NCBI RefSeq assembly: GCF_025195125.1 | Contig: NZ_JAMGSL010000005.1 | Coordinates: forward strand, 372,001 to 436,000 | Direction of reading: 5' to 3' | Source of the DNA: Streptomyces sp. Je 1-79 | Lineage (GTDB): Bacteria; Actinomycetota; Actinomycetes; Streptomycetales; Streptomycetaceae | Length of the DNA stretch: 64,000 nucleotides | Part shown: in pieces, positions 1 through 7,857 of the stretch | Layout of the letters: each line of letters opens with the position of its first letter | How positions within the stretch are numbered: position 1 is the first letter of the stretch | Program-made: the position numbers and the translations under genes | The notes under the pieces: model-generated | The model's input: the letters and a program-made list of their open reading frames with translations, nothing else | The model's database searches: none | Told to the model about the DNA's origin: nothing

Positions 1-278
1 TTGTCATGGGCGGACTCTTCCTCCTCGCCTGGACTGCCCAGTCCATCGCGGGCGTCGCCGCCTACAACGAGCAGCAGTTGCGCCGACTGCAAGAGCCCGT
101 CGGCTGGGGCACCTACCTGGTCCAGCCGGATTTCTGGGACAGGACACTCCAGAACTGGCAGTCGGAACTCCTGGCCGTGGCAGCGATGGTCATCCTCTCC
201 GTCTATCTGCGCCAGCGCGGATCCCCGGAGTCCAAGCCGGTCGGATCCGCCCACGGCTCCACGGGCGTCGAGGGCTGA
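1..278 (+). CDS. DUF6766-type small membrane protein, C-terminal part (cut by window edge)
   Basis: The reading frame is open from the first bases of the window, so the true start lies upstream. The visible residues contain a membrane segment (GLFLLAWTAQSIAGVAAYNEQQ), a QNWQSE motif, a second hydrophobic stretch (LLAVAAMVILSVYL) and the charged tail RQRGSPESK. This two-helix layout with WQSE and QRGSPESK is what I know of the DUF6766 family of small actinobacterial membrane proteins, whose function is unknown. It ends 49 bases before the DinB gene on the same strand. The family call is recognition only; the membrane topology is visible in the sequence. Confidence 0.6.
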   Translation, partial: VMGGLFLLAWTAQSIAGVAAYNEQQLRRLQEPVGWGTYLVQPDFWDRTLQNWQSELLAVAAMVILSVYLRQRGSPESKPVGSAHGSTGVEG

Positions 279-327
279 CGGACTCCGTCGAACCACCCCC
301 GCTCGTGAGTCGCCAAGGTCTGCGGGC

Positions 328-879
328 ATGACTGAGAGCAGAACCGAGGCCTGGCCGGAACCTCCACTCGCCGGCACCGAGGCGGCAGCCGTCCTCGGTG
401 CCCTCGAACGGCAGCGGGCCACGCTGGCCTGGAAGTGCTCCGGCCTGGACGTCCCCGGCCTTCGCGCCACACTCGGCACGTCCACCATCACTCTGGGCGG
501 CCTGCTCAAACACCTGGCGCACGTGGAAGACAGCCACTTCGCCCGGCTGTGGCTCGGTTCGCCCGTCGGTGCTCCCTGGGACACCGTCGACTGGGAGAGC
601 ACTCCCGACTGGGACTACCGCTCCGCCGCGGAGGACACCCCCGAGCAACTGCGCGCCCTCTGGCAGGAGTCAGTCGCCCGCTCCCGTGTCATCGTCGACG
701 AGGCGCTCAGCACGGGCGGCCTGGACCAGCTCGGTGCCTACACCACCCGTAGCGGCGAGCGCCCCAACCTCCGTCGCATTCTTCTTGACCTCATCGAGGA
801 GTACGCTCGCCACGCCGGTCACGCCGACCTCATCCGTGAATCCGTCGACGGGCTCACGGGCGAGGATCCGCCGAGGTGA
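328..879 (+). CDS. DinB/DUF664 family protein
   Basis: This 183-residue protein has the four-helix DinB-type pattern. An early helix carries LLKHLAHVEDSHF and the last helix carries EEYARHAGHADLIRE; the histidines in these two motifs are the usual metal ligands of the DinB/DUF664 fold. Family members are metal-dependent, thiol-linked enzymes (mycothiol transferases or hydrolases) or uncharacterised stress proteins; which applies here cannot be told. The ATG at 328 is chosen because the family homology begins shortly after it, although the ribosome-binding site is weak (AAGG about 10 bases upstream). It converges on the small minus-strand gene ending at 912. Confidence 0.8.
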   Translation: MTESRTEAWPEPPLAGTEAAAVLGALERQRATLAWKCSGLDVPGLRATLGTSTITLGGLLKHLAHVEDSHFARLWLGSPVGAPWDTVDWESTPDWDYRSAAEDTPEQLRALWQESVARSRVIVDEALSTGGLDQLGAYTTRSGERPNLRRILLDLIEEYARHAGHADLIRESVDGLTGEDPPR

Positions 880-911
880 CCTGAGGTGCGATGAGCGCCG
901 CCGGCCAGTTC

Positions 912-1151
912 CTAGTCGGTGGGCTCGCCCGGCGCGGGAGTGCCCGGTCCCGCTCCGGGCTCCGCTGCTTCGCGGTGCCCGCCCGAGCTCTTCTTCTCCT
1001 CCTCGCCCTCGGTGCCGTCCGCCTTGGCCCCGCCTGACGGCGGAGCTGGAATGTCCGGAGCGCTGGGGTCGGCCGGGGGCAGGTCGGGCGTGACCGCGTC
1101 AGGATCCTTCGGTACGGGGTCCGGAAGTTCCGGCTCGGTGGCGCTCTGCAT
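912..1151 (-). CDS. small acidic proline-rich protein of unknown function
   Basis: This 79-residue protein is rich in Pro, Asp, Glu and Gly (for example PDPVPKDPDAVTPDLPPADP) and is probably disordered. I do not recognise a family. The start is supported by a strong ribosome-binding site, GAGGAG, six bases before the ATG. There is no membrane segment or signal peptide, and no cysteine. It sits between the DinB gene, which converges on it, and the terminator of the lectin-enzyme operon, and seems to be transcribed alone. Codon use is typical for the window. Confidence 0.55.
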   Translation of the reverse strand: MQSATEPELPDPVPKDPDAVTPDLPPADPSAPDIPAPPSGGAKADGTEGEEEKKSSGGHREAAEPGAGPGTPAPGEPTD

Positions 1152-1240
1152 GACCGTCTCCTCACTGGCGTCTTCGTCGGGCTGCACCTCTCGGCTGCCC
1201 AGGTCTGCGCCCCGCACTCGTCGACCCAGGGAGAGCGCGC

Positions 1241-1287
1241 GGCACCGCCCCGCCCGGGCCTTGGTGGGGCCTGGGTGGGGCGGTGCC
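1241..1287 (-). terminator. long hairpin terminator downstream of the ThuA gene
   Basis: Arms GGCACCGCCCC (1241-1251) and GGGGCGGTGCC (1277-1287) are perfect inverted repeats of 11 bp, and the inner bases CCCGGGCC/GGCCTGGG extend the stem with one mismatch. It lies 45 bases past the stop codon of the ThuA gene, the last gene of the minus-strand operon. There is no T-tract, as is usual for streptomycete terminators. Confidence 0.7.
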
Positions 1288-1331
1288 GTTTCGTGCGGTG
1301 GTGGGCCGGGGTCAGAGGAGGACGCGTCGGG

Positions 1332-3122
1332 TCAGGGAAGGGTCCACTTCTGGTTGGGGCCGGTGTGGCAGGTCCACAGGTGGACCCGGGTGCCGTCGTT
1401 CCATGTGCCGCCCTCGGCGTCGAGGCATTTGCCCGACTGCGGGTTGCGCATGGTCGCGTCGCCCTGGGGCTGCCATGCCTGGGCGCCGGTGCCGTTGCAG
1501 GTCCACAGCTGGATCTTCGTACCGTCGGCGCTGCCGCCACCGCTTATGTCCAGGCACTTGCCGAGCGCCCGTACCGTGCCGTCGCCGGGCCGGGACCACT
1601 TCTGCGCGTTGCTGCCGTTGCAGGTCCACAACTGCACCTGCGTACCGTCGGCACTGGCGCCGTCCGCCACGTCCAGGCACTTCCCGTTCACGCCCTTCAC
1701 CTCACCCGCGGTCGGCGCCGGCGTGCCGCCGGACGTCTTGACCCGGACGTTGCGGAAGGCGACGGTGTCGCCCTCGCCGTGGTTCTGGAGACCGACGTGG
1801 CCCTGGCGCAGGCTGCGCGCGGGGTCGGTGTTGGTGAAGTCGTTGATCTTCCGCCCGTTGAGGAAGATCTCCAGGCGCTCTCCCGTGACCCGGAGCTCGA
1901 ACGTGTTCCACTCGCCCGGCGGGTTGAGCGCGGCGTCGCGGGCGACCGTGTCCGCCGACTTGAAGCCGTAGACCGCGCCGGTCGTGCGGTCGGGGGAGTC
2001 GGTGGCGTCGATCTGGATCTCGTAGCCGTTGTTCACCGCCGACCACGGGTCCGAGGAGGCGGGGAAGCCGAGGAAGACGCCGGAGTTGTCGTCGCCCTCC
2101 GCCCGCCAGTCCACCTTGACCGAGTAGTCCCCGGTCAACTCCCGGTCCGCGTGCCAGAGCATCCCGAGCCCGCCCTGGGAGGTCAGTGTCCCGTCGGCGA
2201 GCGAGAACGAGCCCGGCCCCGCCTGCTGCCAGCCGCCTGTCCCGCCGCCGTCGAAGAGGGAGGCGTAGCCGGTCTCGGGACGGCAGTCGGCCTTCGTCAT
2301 CCCGGCTGCCCACCGGACGCCGCCCAGCAGGTGGCGGCGGAACGCCGGTTCGGCGTACGACTCGTCGGTGTGGCCGCCGCCGGTGTAGAACGCCCGGCCT
2401 CCCTCGTGGTCCTTGCACCAGGCGATGGGATGGTCCCCGGACATGGTGCCGCCCGAGTAGCTGGACTCGTCCAACGAGGCGAGGACGTGTGCCGTGGTGC
2501 GCGGATTGGTGCGGTAGTTGTACCACTCGTCGTACCGCTGCCAGGTCCGGCCCAGGTGCGCGGTGGCGTCGTGGGCCCGGTCCTCGACCTCGACCGTCGC
2601 CGTCTGGTTGTGCGGGTGCGAGTGGAACAGCGCTCCGGCGAGCCCCGCGTAGAAGGGCCAGTCGTACTCCGTGTCGGCCGCTGCGTGGATGCCCACATAG
2701 CCGCCGCCCGCGCGTATGTACTGCTCGAACGCGGTCTGCTGGGTTCCGTTCAGTACGTCGCCGGTGGTGGAGAGGAAGACCACCGCTTCGTAGCGGGCGA
2801 GGTTGGCCGTGGTGAAGGCCGTGGGGTCTTCGGTGGCGTCGACGGTGAAGTTGTTCGCACCGCCCAGTTCACGCAGGGCGGTCACGCCGTCGTCGATGGA
2901 CGAATGGCGGAACCCGGCCGTACGGGAGAAGACCAGAACCTGGTACGCGGGGTCGGCGGCCGCCCGTGGGGCGGGTGCCGCACTGGTCGGGACCCGGTTC
3001 TCCCGGGGGGTGGCCGACGCCGCGGCGGGCAGGGCGCCCGCGCAGATCAGGGCGGTGCCGGCGAGCCAGGAGCCGGCTCGCAGAAGGTTGTTGCGCAGGT
3101 GGTGTCGCAGAGGGTGTCGCAT
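1332..3122 (-). CDS. secreted ThuA - DUF1080 - ricin B lectin protein
   Basis: This 596-residue protein starts with a signal peptide (charged start, then LAGTALICAGALPAAASA). It continues with a ThuA-like domain at about 55-270 (LVFSRTAGFRHSSIDDG, GGGYVGIHAAADTEYDWPFY, HPIAWCKDHEGGRAFYTGGGH), a DUF1080/3-keto-disaccharide-hydrolase-like jelly roll at about 285-450 (LFDGGGTGGW, YEIQIDATD), and a C-terminal ricin-type beta-trefoil at about 465-596 with three QxW repeats. ThuA and DUF1080 domains occur in sugar catabolism, often beside dehydrogenases that make 3-keto sugars. The ATG has the ribosome-binding site GGAAGGAGG eight bases upstream. It lies 20 bases after the sugar dehydrogenase gene in the same operon. 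Substrate unknown; a polysaccharide or glycoside bound by the lectin is an inference. Confidence 0.85.
   Translation of the reverse strand: MRHPLRHHLRNNLLRAGSWLAGTALICAGALPAAASATPRENRVPTSAAPAPRAAADPAYQVLVFSRTAGFRHSSIDDGVTALRELGGANNFTVDATEDPTAFTTANLARYEAVVFLSTTGDVLNGTQQTAFEQYIRAGGGYVGIHAAADTEYDWPFYAGLAGALFHSHPHNQTATVEVEDRAHDATAHLGRTWQRYDEWYNYRTNPRTTAHVLASLDESSYSGGTMSGDHPIAWCKDHEGGRAFYTGGGHTDESYAEPAFRRHLLGGVRWAAGMTKADCRPETGYASLFDGGGTGGWQQAGPGSFSLADGTLTSQGGLGMLWHADRELTGDYSVKVDWRAEGDDNSGVFLGFPASSDPWSAVNNGYEIQIDATDSPDRTTGAVYGFKSADTVARDAALNPPGEWNTFELRVTGERLEIFLNGRKINDFTNTDPARSLRQGHVGLQNHGEGDTVAFRNVRVKTSGGTPAPTAGEVKGVNGKCLDVADGASADGTQVQLWTCNGSNAQKWSRPGDGTVRALGKCLDISGGGSADGTKIQLWTCNGTGAQAWQPQGDATMRNPQSGKCLDAEGGTWNDGTRVHLWTCHTGPNQKWTLP
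1343..1698. repeat. ricin-lectin coding repeat, copy 1 (with 3154-3509)
   Basis: About 356 bp encoding the C-terminal lectin domain of the ThuA protein are nearly identical, base for base and without gaps, to 3154-3509 in the upstream gene (constant offset 1811). Long stretches are perfect; differences cluster near the middle and at the 3' domain edge. Confidence 0.9.
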
Positions 3123-3142
3123 GTGGTGTCGCCTCCTTCCTG

Positions 3143-5974
3143 CTACGGCAGGATCCACTTCTGGTTGGGGCCGGTGTGGCAGGTCCACAGGTGGACCCGG
3201 GTGCCGTCGTTCCATGTGCCGCCTTCGGCGTCGAGGCATTTGCCCGACTGCGGGTTGCGCACCGTGGCGTCCGGCTGCTCGGCCCAGCTCTGGGCGCCGG
3301 TGCCGTTGCAGGTCCACAGCTGGATCTTCGTACCGTCGGCGCTGCCGCCACCGCTTATGTCCAGGCACTTGCCGAGCGCCCGGACCGTGCCGTCGCCGGG
3401 CTGGGACCACTTCTGCGCGTTGCTGCCGTTGCAGGTCCACAGCTGGACCTGCGTACCGTCGGCGCTGGCGCCGTCCGACACGTCCAGGCACTTGCCGTTC
3501 ACGCCCTTGATCTCGGCGGTGGGCTGGGGGCCGGCCGGGAGGGTGAAGTGGAAGTCGTCGACGTCGAACAGGGACCCGCTGCCGCCCTTGAAGACCAGGA
3601 ACAGCGTGGTGGTGCCGCTCGGGCGGTTGGTCAGCGCGGTGCTCACCTCCTGGAACGTCTCCCACCCGCCGGTCACGGGCACGGTCGCCGTGCCGAGAAG
3701 CGTGCCGGTCGGGGAGCCGGCCCGTACTTCGAGGGTGCCGCCGGTGCCGCCCGACGAGACCCGTGCGGTGAAGCGGTCGGCGTTGGACAGCACGTACGGG
3801 GTGTAGGAGATCCAGTCGCCGTTCTCGATGTGACCGACCGTCTTCCCGCCGTGGGCCGGCGCGTGGTCGACGACCTGGACGCCCGAGGAGTTGCCGTAGT
3901 GCTCGCCCTGGCGGTGGGTGGGCTGGCTGATGTTCTGGTCGTGGCTGGTCAGAGCGGGCTGCCCGTTCGCCCCCTTGTCGGTGTACTCGGCGTCCCAGAC
4001 GCCGAAGATGTTGGCGTTCGGGTCGTGCTCGCCGTCCGCGATGGTCTGCACCGTGCCGGAGCATCCGGTGGCGGAGGTCTGCGGGTGGCCGTGGCTGTCG
4101 TGCCCGACGATGAAGGTCACCTTCACCTTGGAACAGTCGACGGTCCCGTCCTCGGGGTCGGTCACCGTCACCCGGAAGGGCACCGCGGCGCCGGGGTCGA
4201 TGATGCTGCCGTCCACGGGCAGTTCGAGCCGCACGGTCGGGGCGGTGTTGCCGACGGTGATCTGGACGGAGGCCGTCGCCTGCTTGCCGGTGGCGTCCGT
4301 GACGGTCAGCTCGGCGGTGTAGCGGCCGTTGGCGGTGTACGTGTGCGAGGGGTTGGCGCTCGTCGAGGTCCCGCCGTCACCGAACTTCCAGGCGAAGCCC
4401 AGGGCGTCGCCGTCCGGGTCGGAGGAGCCGGCGGAGGAGAACGCCACCGTCAGCGGGGCCTGCCCGGAGGTGCGGTCGGCCTTCGCCTGCGCGACGGGGG
4501 AACGGCCCCCGGTGACGTGCTCGATGCGGTAGAGCGCCGAGTTCTCGTCTCCGCTGAAGTAGCCGGTGCCGTAGTCGAGGACGTACAGGGCTCCGTCCGG
4601 CCCGAAGGCCATGTCCATCACCTGGGTGCCGGTCCAGGGGAAGGGGTTGATGGACTGGATCGTGCCGGCGCCGTCCTGGGTGATGCGCCGGATCCACTTG
4701 CGGCCGAACTCACCGGCGAAGAAGTTGCCGTCGTAGCTCTGGGGGAACTTCACCGCGGAGGTGGACGCGGCGTCGTAGCGATAGACCGGTCCGGCCATGG
4801 GCGACTCCGAGCCGCTGCCGAACTCGGGCACCGAGCCGCCGTCGTACGGCAGCCACGCGGGCTGTGCGGGTGGGAGGTCGGTGAGCCCGGTGTTGCGGGG
4901 TGAGGTGTTCCTCGGCGCCGCGCAGCTGAACTTCGCGCCCGAGGTCCCGGTGGCGAAGTCGTGGTCGTTGTAGGCGTCGTTGGCGCCGGTGCAGTAGGGC
5001 CAGCCGAAGTTGCCGGCCTTGGTGATGCGGTTGAACTCGACCTGGCCCGCCGGGCCGCGGGTCGGGCTCGCGGTCCCCGCGTCCGGGCCGTAGTCACCGA
5101 GGTAGACGGTGCCCGTCGGCTTGTCGACGCTCATCCGGAACGGGTTGCGGAAGCCCATGGCGTAGATCTCGGGCCGGGTCTTCGCCGTGCCGGGGGCGAA
5201 GAGGTTTCCCGCCGGCACGGTGTACGAACCGTCCGCGGCGACCTTGATCCGCAGGACCTTCCCGCGCAGGTCGTTCGTGTTGCCGCTGGAACGCTGGGCG
5301 TCGTAGGCGGGGTTGCGGGAGGCGCGCTCGTCGAGCGGCGAATAGCCGTCGGAGGCGAAGGGGTTGGAGTCGTCGCCGGTGGAGAGGTAGAGGTTGCCCT
5401 GCGCGTCGAAGTCGATGTCGCCGCCGACGTGGCAGCAGATCCCGCGGGAGGCCGGGACGTCGAGGACCTTCTTCTCGCTCGCGGTGTCGAGGGTGCCGTC
5501 GCTCCGGAGCGTGAAGCGCGAGAGGCGGTTCACGCCGTCGAAGGGTGCGAAGTCGGCGGCCGATCCGTCGCCGGGGGCGTCACCGCCGGGTGTGGTGAGC
5601 TTGGGGGCGTAGTAGAGGTAGACGTGCCGGTTGGCGGTGAAGCCGGGGTCCACACCGATTCCTTGCAGCCCTTCCTCGTCGTGACTGTAGACGTCGAGCT
5701 TCCCGGAGACCTTGGTGGTTCCGGCCGCGTCGGTCAGCCGCAGGGTGCCGTCGCGCGAGGTGTGCAGCACCGAACGGTCGGGGAGCACCGCCATCGTCAT
5801 GGGTTCGCCCGTCTCGGCGACCCCCTTGGCGAGCGTGACCTGCTGGAACTCCTCGGCGGCGGCCTCCGCCTCCTGGTGGGCGGCCGCGGGTGCCACCGGG
5901 GCGAGCAGTGCGGTGGAGAGCGCCAGCACGATCAGGCCGGCGGTTCTGCGGACACGTAGGGGTTTCTGGCGCAC
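3143..5974 (-). CDS. secreted PQQ-type sugar dehydrogenase with PKD, CBM6-like and ricin lectin domains
   Basis: This 943-residue protein begins with a signal peptide ending near APAAA-HQ. A glucose/sorbosone dehydrogenase beta-propeller follows (about 40-490: GVDPGFTANRHVYLYYAP, GGDIDFDAQGNLYLSTGDD, NDLRGKVLRIK, YAMGFRNPFRM, GNFGWPYC, GPDGALYVLDYG). A PKD domain is at about 500-580 (APLTVAFSSAGSSDPDGD, WKFGDGG, HTYTANGRYT). A CBM6-like beta-sandwich is at about 690-805, and a ricin-type trefoil is at about 813-943. Such enzymes oxidise aldoses outside the cell with PQQ. The GTG start has GGGAGA five bases upstream; an earlier ATG in frame has no such signal. It heads the two-gene operon with the ThuA protein. 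In many streptomycetes as I know them, ThuA and dehydrogenase modules share one polypeptide; here they are separate. Confidence 0.87.
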   Translation of the reverse strand: MRQKPLRVRRTAGLIVLALSTALLAPVAPAAAHQEAEAAAEEFQQVTLAKGVAETGEPMTMAVLPDRSVLHTSRDGTLRLTDAAGTTKVSGKLDVYSHDEEGLQGIGVDPGFTANRHVYLYYAPKLTTPGGDAPGDGSAADFAPFDGVNRLSRFTLRSDGTLDTASEKKVLDVPASRGICCHVGGDIDFDAQGNLYLSTGDDSNPFASDGYSPLDERASRNPAYDAQRSSGNTNDLRGKVLRIKVAADGSYTVPAGNLFAPGTAKTRPEIYAMGFRNPFRMSVDKPTGTVYLGDYGPDAGTASPTRGPAGQVEFNRITKAGNFGWPYCTGANDAYNDHDFATGTSGAKFSCAAPRNTSPRNTGLTDLPPAQPAWLPYDGGSVPEFGSGSESPMAGPVYRYDAASTSAVKFPQSYDGNFFAGEFGRKWIRRITQDGAGTIQSINPFPWTGTQVMDMAFGPDGALYVLDYGTGYFSGDENSALYRIEHVTGGRSPVAQAKADRTSGQAPLTVAFSSAGSSDPDGDALGFAWKFGDGGTSTSANPSHTYTANGRYTAELTVTDATGKQATASVQITVGNTAPTVRLELPVDGSIIDPGAAVPFRVTVTDPEDGTVDCSKVKVTFIVGHDSHGHPQTSATGCSGTVQTIADGEHDPNANIFGVWDAEYTDKGANGQPALTSHDQNISQPTHRQGEHYGNSSGVQVVDHAPAHGGKTVGHIENGDWISYTPYVLSNADRFTARVSSGGTGGTLEVRAGSPTGTLLGTATVPVTGGWETFQEVSTALTNRPSGTTTLFLVFKGGSGSLFDVDDFHFTLPAGPQPTAEIKGVNGKCLDVSDGASADGTQVQLWTCNGSNAQKWSQPGDGTVRALGKCLDISGGGSADGTKIQLWTCNGTGAQSWAEQPDATVRNPQSGKCLDAEGGTWNDGTRVHLWTCHTGPNQKWILP
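3154..3509. repeat. ricin-lectin coding repeat, copy 2 (with 1343-1698)
   Basis: Second copy of the lectin-coding repeat, here at the 3' end of the sugar dehydrogenase gene. Identity stops at the domain boundaries, where the two proteins become unrelated, so a recent domain duplication or ongoing gene conversion is the simplest explanation. Confidence 0.9.
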
Positions 5975-6060
5975 AGATGTCTCCCGAGAGGTGGGGGTGC
6001 CGACGGGCCCGAGCGGCCGATCGGGGGAACGCAGGCGTGCGCCGTCACGCCGGCAGGCCC

Positions 6061-6079
6061 GTCCAGCGGTCAACTGGAC
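6061..6079. promoter_or_regulatory. inverted repeat, possible operator of the sugar dehydrogenase operon
   Basis: GTCCAG (6061-6066) and CTGGAC (6074-6079) form a perfect inverted repeat with a 7-base spacer, 87 bases before the GTG start. The position suits a repressor site, but no regulator is adjacent and chance is possible in such GC-rich DNA. Confidence 0.3.
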
Positions 6080-6201
6080 TGGCCTGTACGGAAGTTAGCG
6101 CCCCGCTCCGCCGCCCGTAAGGTCTTTCGCAGCGGGATCGCCAACTTTTTCCCTCAGCAGGACAAAGAGCCTGGGTGGAGGCCCGGCTCGGCCCGGCGGG
6201 C

Positions 6202-6224
6202 GGCCCCGCGCCGAGCGCGGGGCC
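6202..6224 (-). terminator. hairpin downstream of the secreted SRPBCC gene
   Basis: Perfect 9-bp arms GGCCCCGCG and CGCGGGGCC with the loop CCGAG lie about 90 bases beyond the stop codon of the minus-strand SRPBCC gene. Confidence 0.55.
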
Positions 6225-6264
6225 GGGGTGCGGGCGAAGTGCGGGTCGCGGGTGGGATGCAGGT

Positions 6265-6301
6265 CCGGGTCGCGGGCCGGGTCGCGGGTCCGGGTCGCGG
6301 G
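6265..6301. repeat. short tandem repeat of CCGGGTCGCGGG
   Basis: Three copies of the 12-base unit CCGGGTCGCGGG (6265-6276, 6277-6288, 6290-6301), the last two parted by one extra T, with a variant copy at 6241-6252. The tract is non-coding and ends just before the SRPBCC stop codon. Confidence 0.7.
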
Positions 6302-6314
6302 CCCGGCTGGGGGA

Positions 6315-6956
6315 TCAGCGCGGCTGGTGGCGGGTGCGGGCTTCGGCGGCGGCCTTCAGGTCCCGCAGCCATGCTTCGAGGCCCTCGCGGAGCATCGCGG
6401 TCGCGGTCGGGACGTCCGCTTCGACCTGGGCGCCGGTGTGGGTCTCCTCGGTGCTCACCCGGACGCCGCCCCTGACCGGGGTGGACGTCCAGACATGGAC
6501 GCCGTCGATGCGCAGCCCCTCGCCGATCGCGGGGCCGTTCCAGCGGATGCACGAGCCGCGCTCGATCTGCCGCACGGTCGAGGTGATCTCCAGGCTGGTA
6601 GCGGGAGTCGGGTTGGGCGGAAGGGGGAGCGTCCACCGGAACGCCGAACCCTTACGGAAGGCGCCGTGGTCGAGGCGGTCCACGGTCTCGACGGGGGACT
6701 GCCAGGACGGCCAGCGCTCCACGTCCGTCTGCAACGCCCAGACGGTGCGCAGCGGCGCATGGATCACGATCTCCGACCGGTGCCGGACCAGAGCCTCGGG
6801 GTCGACCCCCTTGCCGCGGCAGGTGACGGAGTCGCCGGTACGGGACGCGGGGGCCCCGGCGGCGTCGGCCGGGGCGGCGGCGGTCCCGAGCAGCGCGAGG
6901 GCGAGGGGGACGGTGAGCAGAGTGGCGCGGATGCCGGTGCTGCGGATGGCGGTCAT
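6315..6956 (-). CDS. secreted SRPBCC (START/Bet v1-like) protein
   Basis: This 213-residue protein has a clear signal peptide (LLTVPLALALLGTAAAPADA). The following SRPBCC domain has the typical opening IHAPLRTVWALQTDVERWPSW, a middle strand with IRWNGPAIGEGLRIDGVHVW, and the closing helix LREGLEAWLRDLKAAAEAR. Members bind hydrophobic ligands in a deep cavity; the ligand is not predictable here. Secretion is unusual for this fold, which is mostly cytoplasmic. The start has GGAGGAG eight bases upstream. It diverges from a TetR-type regulator over 169 bases, which suggests control by that regulator. Confidence 0.78.
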   Translation of the reverse strand: MTAIRSTGIRATLLTVPLALALLGTAAAPADAAGAPASRTGDSVTCRGKGVDPEALVRHRSEIVIHAPLRTVWALQTDVERWPSWQSPVETVDRLDHGAFRKGSAFRWTLPLPPNPTPATSLEITSTVRQIERGSCIRWNGPAIGEGLRIDGVHVWTSTPVRGGVRVSTEETHTGAQVEADVPTATAMLREGLEAWLRDLKAAAEARTRHQPR

Positions 6957-7033
6957 GGCGTTCTCCTCCGGACGGCCGGGGCGAGCTCTGCCTGCGCGCC
7001 CCGTCGAGATAGAGCCTCACGTGTTCGTTAGAG

Positions 7034-7063
7034 GTTATAATTCGATGCGCGAGCGTCGGTCAA
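7034..7063 (-). promoter_or_regulatory. housekeeping-type promoter for the secreted SRPBCC gene
   Basis: On the minus strand TTGACC (-35) and TATAAC (-10) are separated by 18 bases, close to the main sigma-factor consensus, about 80 bases before the ATG at 6956. The same AT-rich core reads TATAAT on the plus strand (7036-7041) and may also serve the divergent TetR gene, so a repressor here could control both. Confidence 0.55.
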
Positions 7064-7125
7064 TGGATTGTGTGATACCTTCTCACTGAACCTAGTGGCT
7101 GTAACCATCTGGACGGGGGCAGGCG

Positions 7126-7779
7126 ATGGCGAAGGCAGACGTGAGTACCCCGCGAGAGCGCTACCGGGCCCAGGTGCGGGCGGAGATCACGGAACGGGCC
7201 TGGGGGCAGATCGCCACGGCAGGGGCGTCCGCCCTCTCCCTCAACGCGATCGCCAAGCAGATGGGCATGAGCGGCCCGGCGCTCTACCGCTACTTCGCCA
7301 GCCGCGACGACCTGATCACCGAGCTCGTCCGGGAGGCGTACCGAAGCCTCGCCGAGACCCTCCGTACCGCCTCCGCCAACGGTGCCGACCTGGGCGGGCT
7401 GGCACACGCCCTGCGCAACTGGGCCCTGACGGACCCTCAGCGGTACTTCCTCGTCTACGGCACCCCCGTCCCCGGCTATCACGCGCCCGAGGACATCACC
7501 GCCATCTCCTCCGAGATCATGACGACCCTGCTCGACGCGTGTGTGGCACACGTCCCCGCCGGGGCCGCCGACTCCTTCGCCACCTACCTGAAGGATCACC
7601 GGGAGTGGGCCGCCGGCCACCCCGCGCCGCCCGAGACCCTCCACCGGTTTCTGACGTTCTGGACGCGCCTGCACGGCGTTCTGTCTCTGGAGCTCGCAGG
7701 ACACTTCACCGGCATGGACCTCGACCCCGCCCTGCTCTTCGCGGCCGAACTGGACGACCTGCTGACCCCTCGCGCCTGA
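7126..7779 (+). CDS. TetR/AcrR family transcriptional regulator
   Basis: This 217-residue protein has an N-terminal TetR helix-turn-helix at about 20-65 (ITERAWGQIATAGASALSLNAIAKQMGMSGPALYRYFASRDDLI, quoted in part: SLNAIAKQMGMSGPALYRYF). The C-terminal part, with NWALTDPQRYFLVYGTPVPGY, resembles the WHG-type ligand-binding domain. TetR proteins are usually repressors released by a small ligand. The divergent SRPBCC gene is the likely target. The reading frame ends exactly at a 30-bp palindromic terminator. The effector is unknown. Confidence 0.85.
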   Translation: MAKADVSTPRERYRAQVRAEITERAWGQIATAGASALSLNAIAKQMGMSGPALYRYFASRDDLITELVREAYRSLAETLRTASANGADLGGLAHALRNWALTDPQRYFLVYGTPVPGYHAPEDITAISSEIMTTLLDACVAHVPAGAADSFATYLKDHREWAAGHPAPPETLHRFLTFWTRLHGVLSLELAGHFTGMDLDPALLFAAELDDLLTPRA

Positions 7780-7780
7780 G

Positions 7781-7810
7781 GCCGGGCGGGCGGCGCGCCG
7801 CCCGCCCGGC
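7781..7810. terminator. perfect 30-bp palindrome, bidirectional terminator
   Basis: Bases 7781-7795 are the exact reverse complement of 7796-7810 (arms begin GCCGGGCGGGCGGCG). It starts two bases after the TetR stop codon and lies between convergent genes, so it can end transcription from both sides. Confidence 0.75.
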
Positions 7811-7857
7811 GTTCAGCGGAGCCCCGGTGCGGGGACGTCGGACTCCGTGTGCGGAGT

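Larger units (their letters stand above)
5975..6314. other. 340-base gap: leader of the sugar dehydrogenase operon and 3' region of the SRPBCC gene
   Basis: No credible gene is seen. The right half holds a terminator-like hairpin and GGGTCGCGGG repeats, listed separately. The left half must hold the promoter of the dehydrogenase operon and contains an inverted repeat at 6061-6079. Confidence 0.6.

Noticed and set aside
1275..3806. Long plus-strand open frame antisense to the lectin-enzyme operon
   Set aside because: It is a mirror of the minus-strand genes in very GC-rich DNA: repetitive Val/Gly/Arg composition, no ribosome-binding site, no domain, while the minus strand has clear domains and signal peptides.
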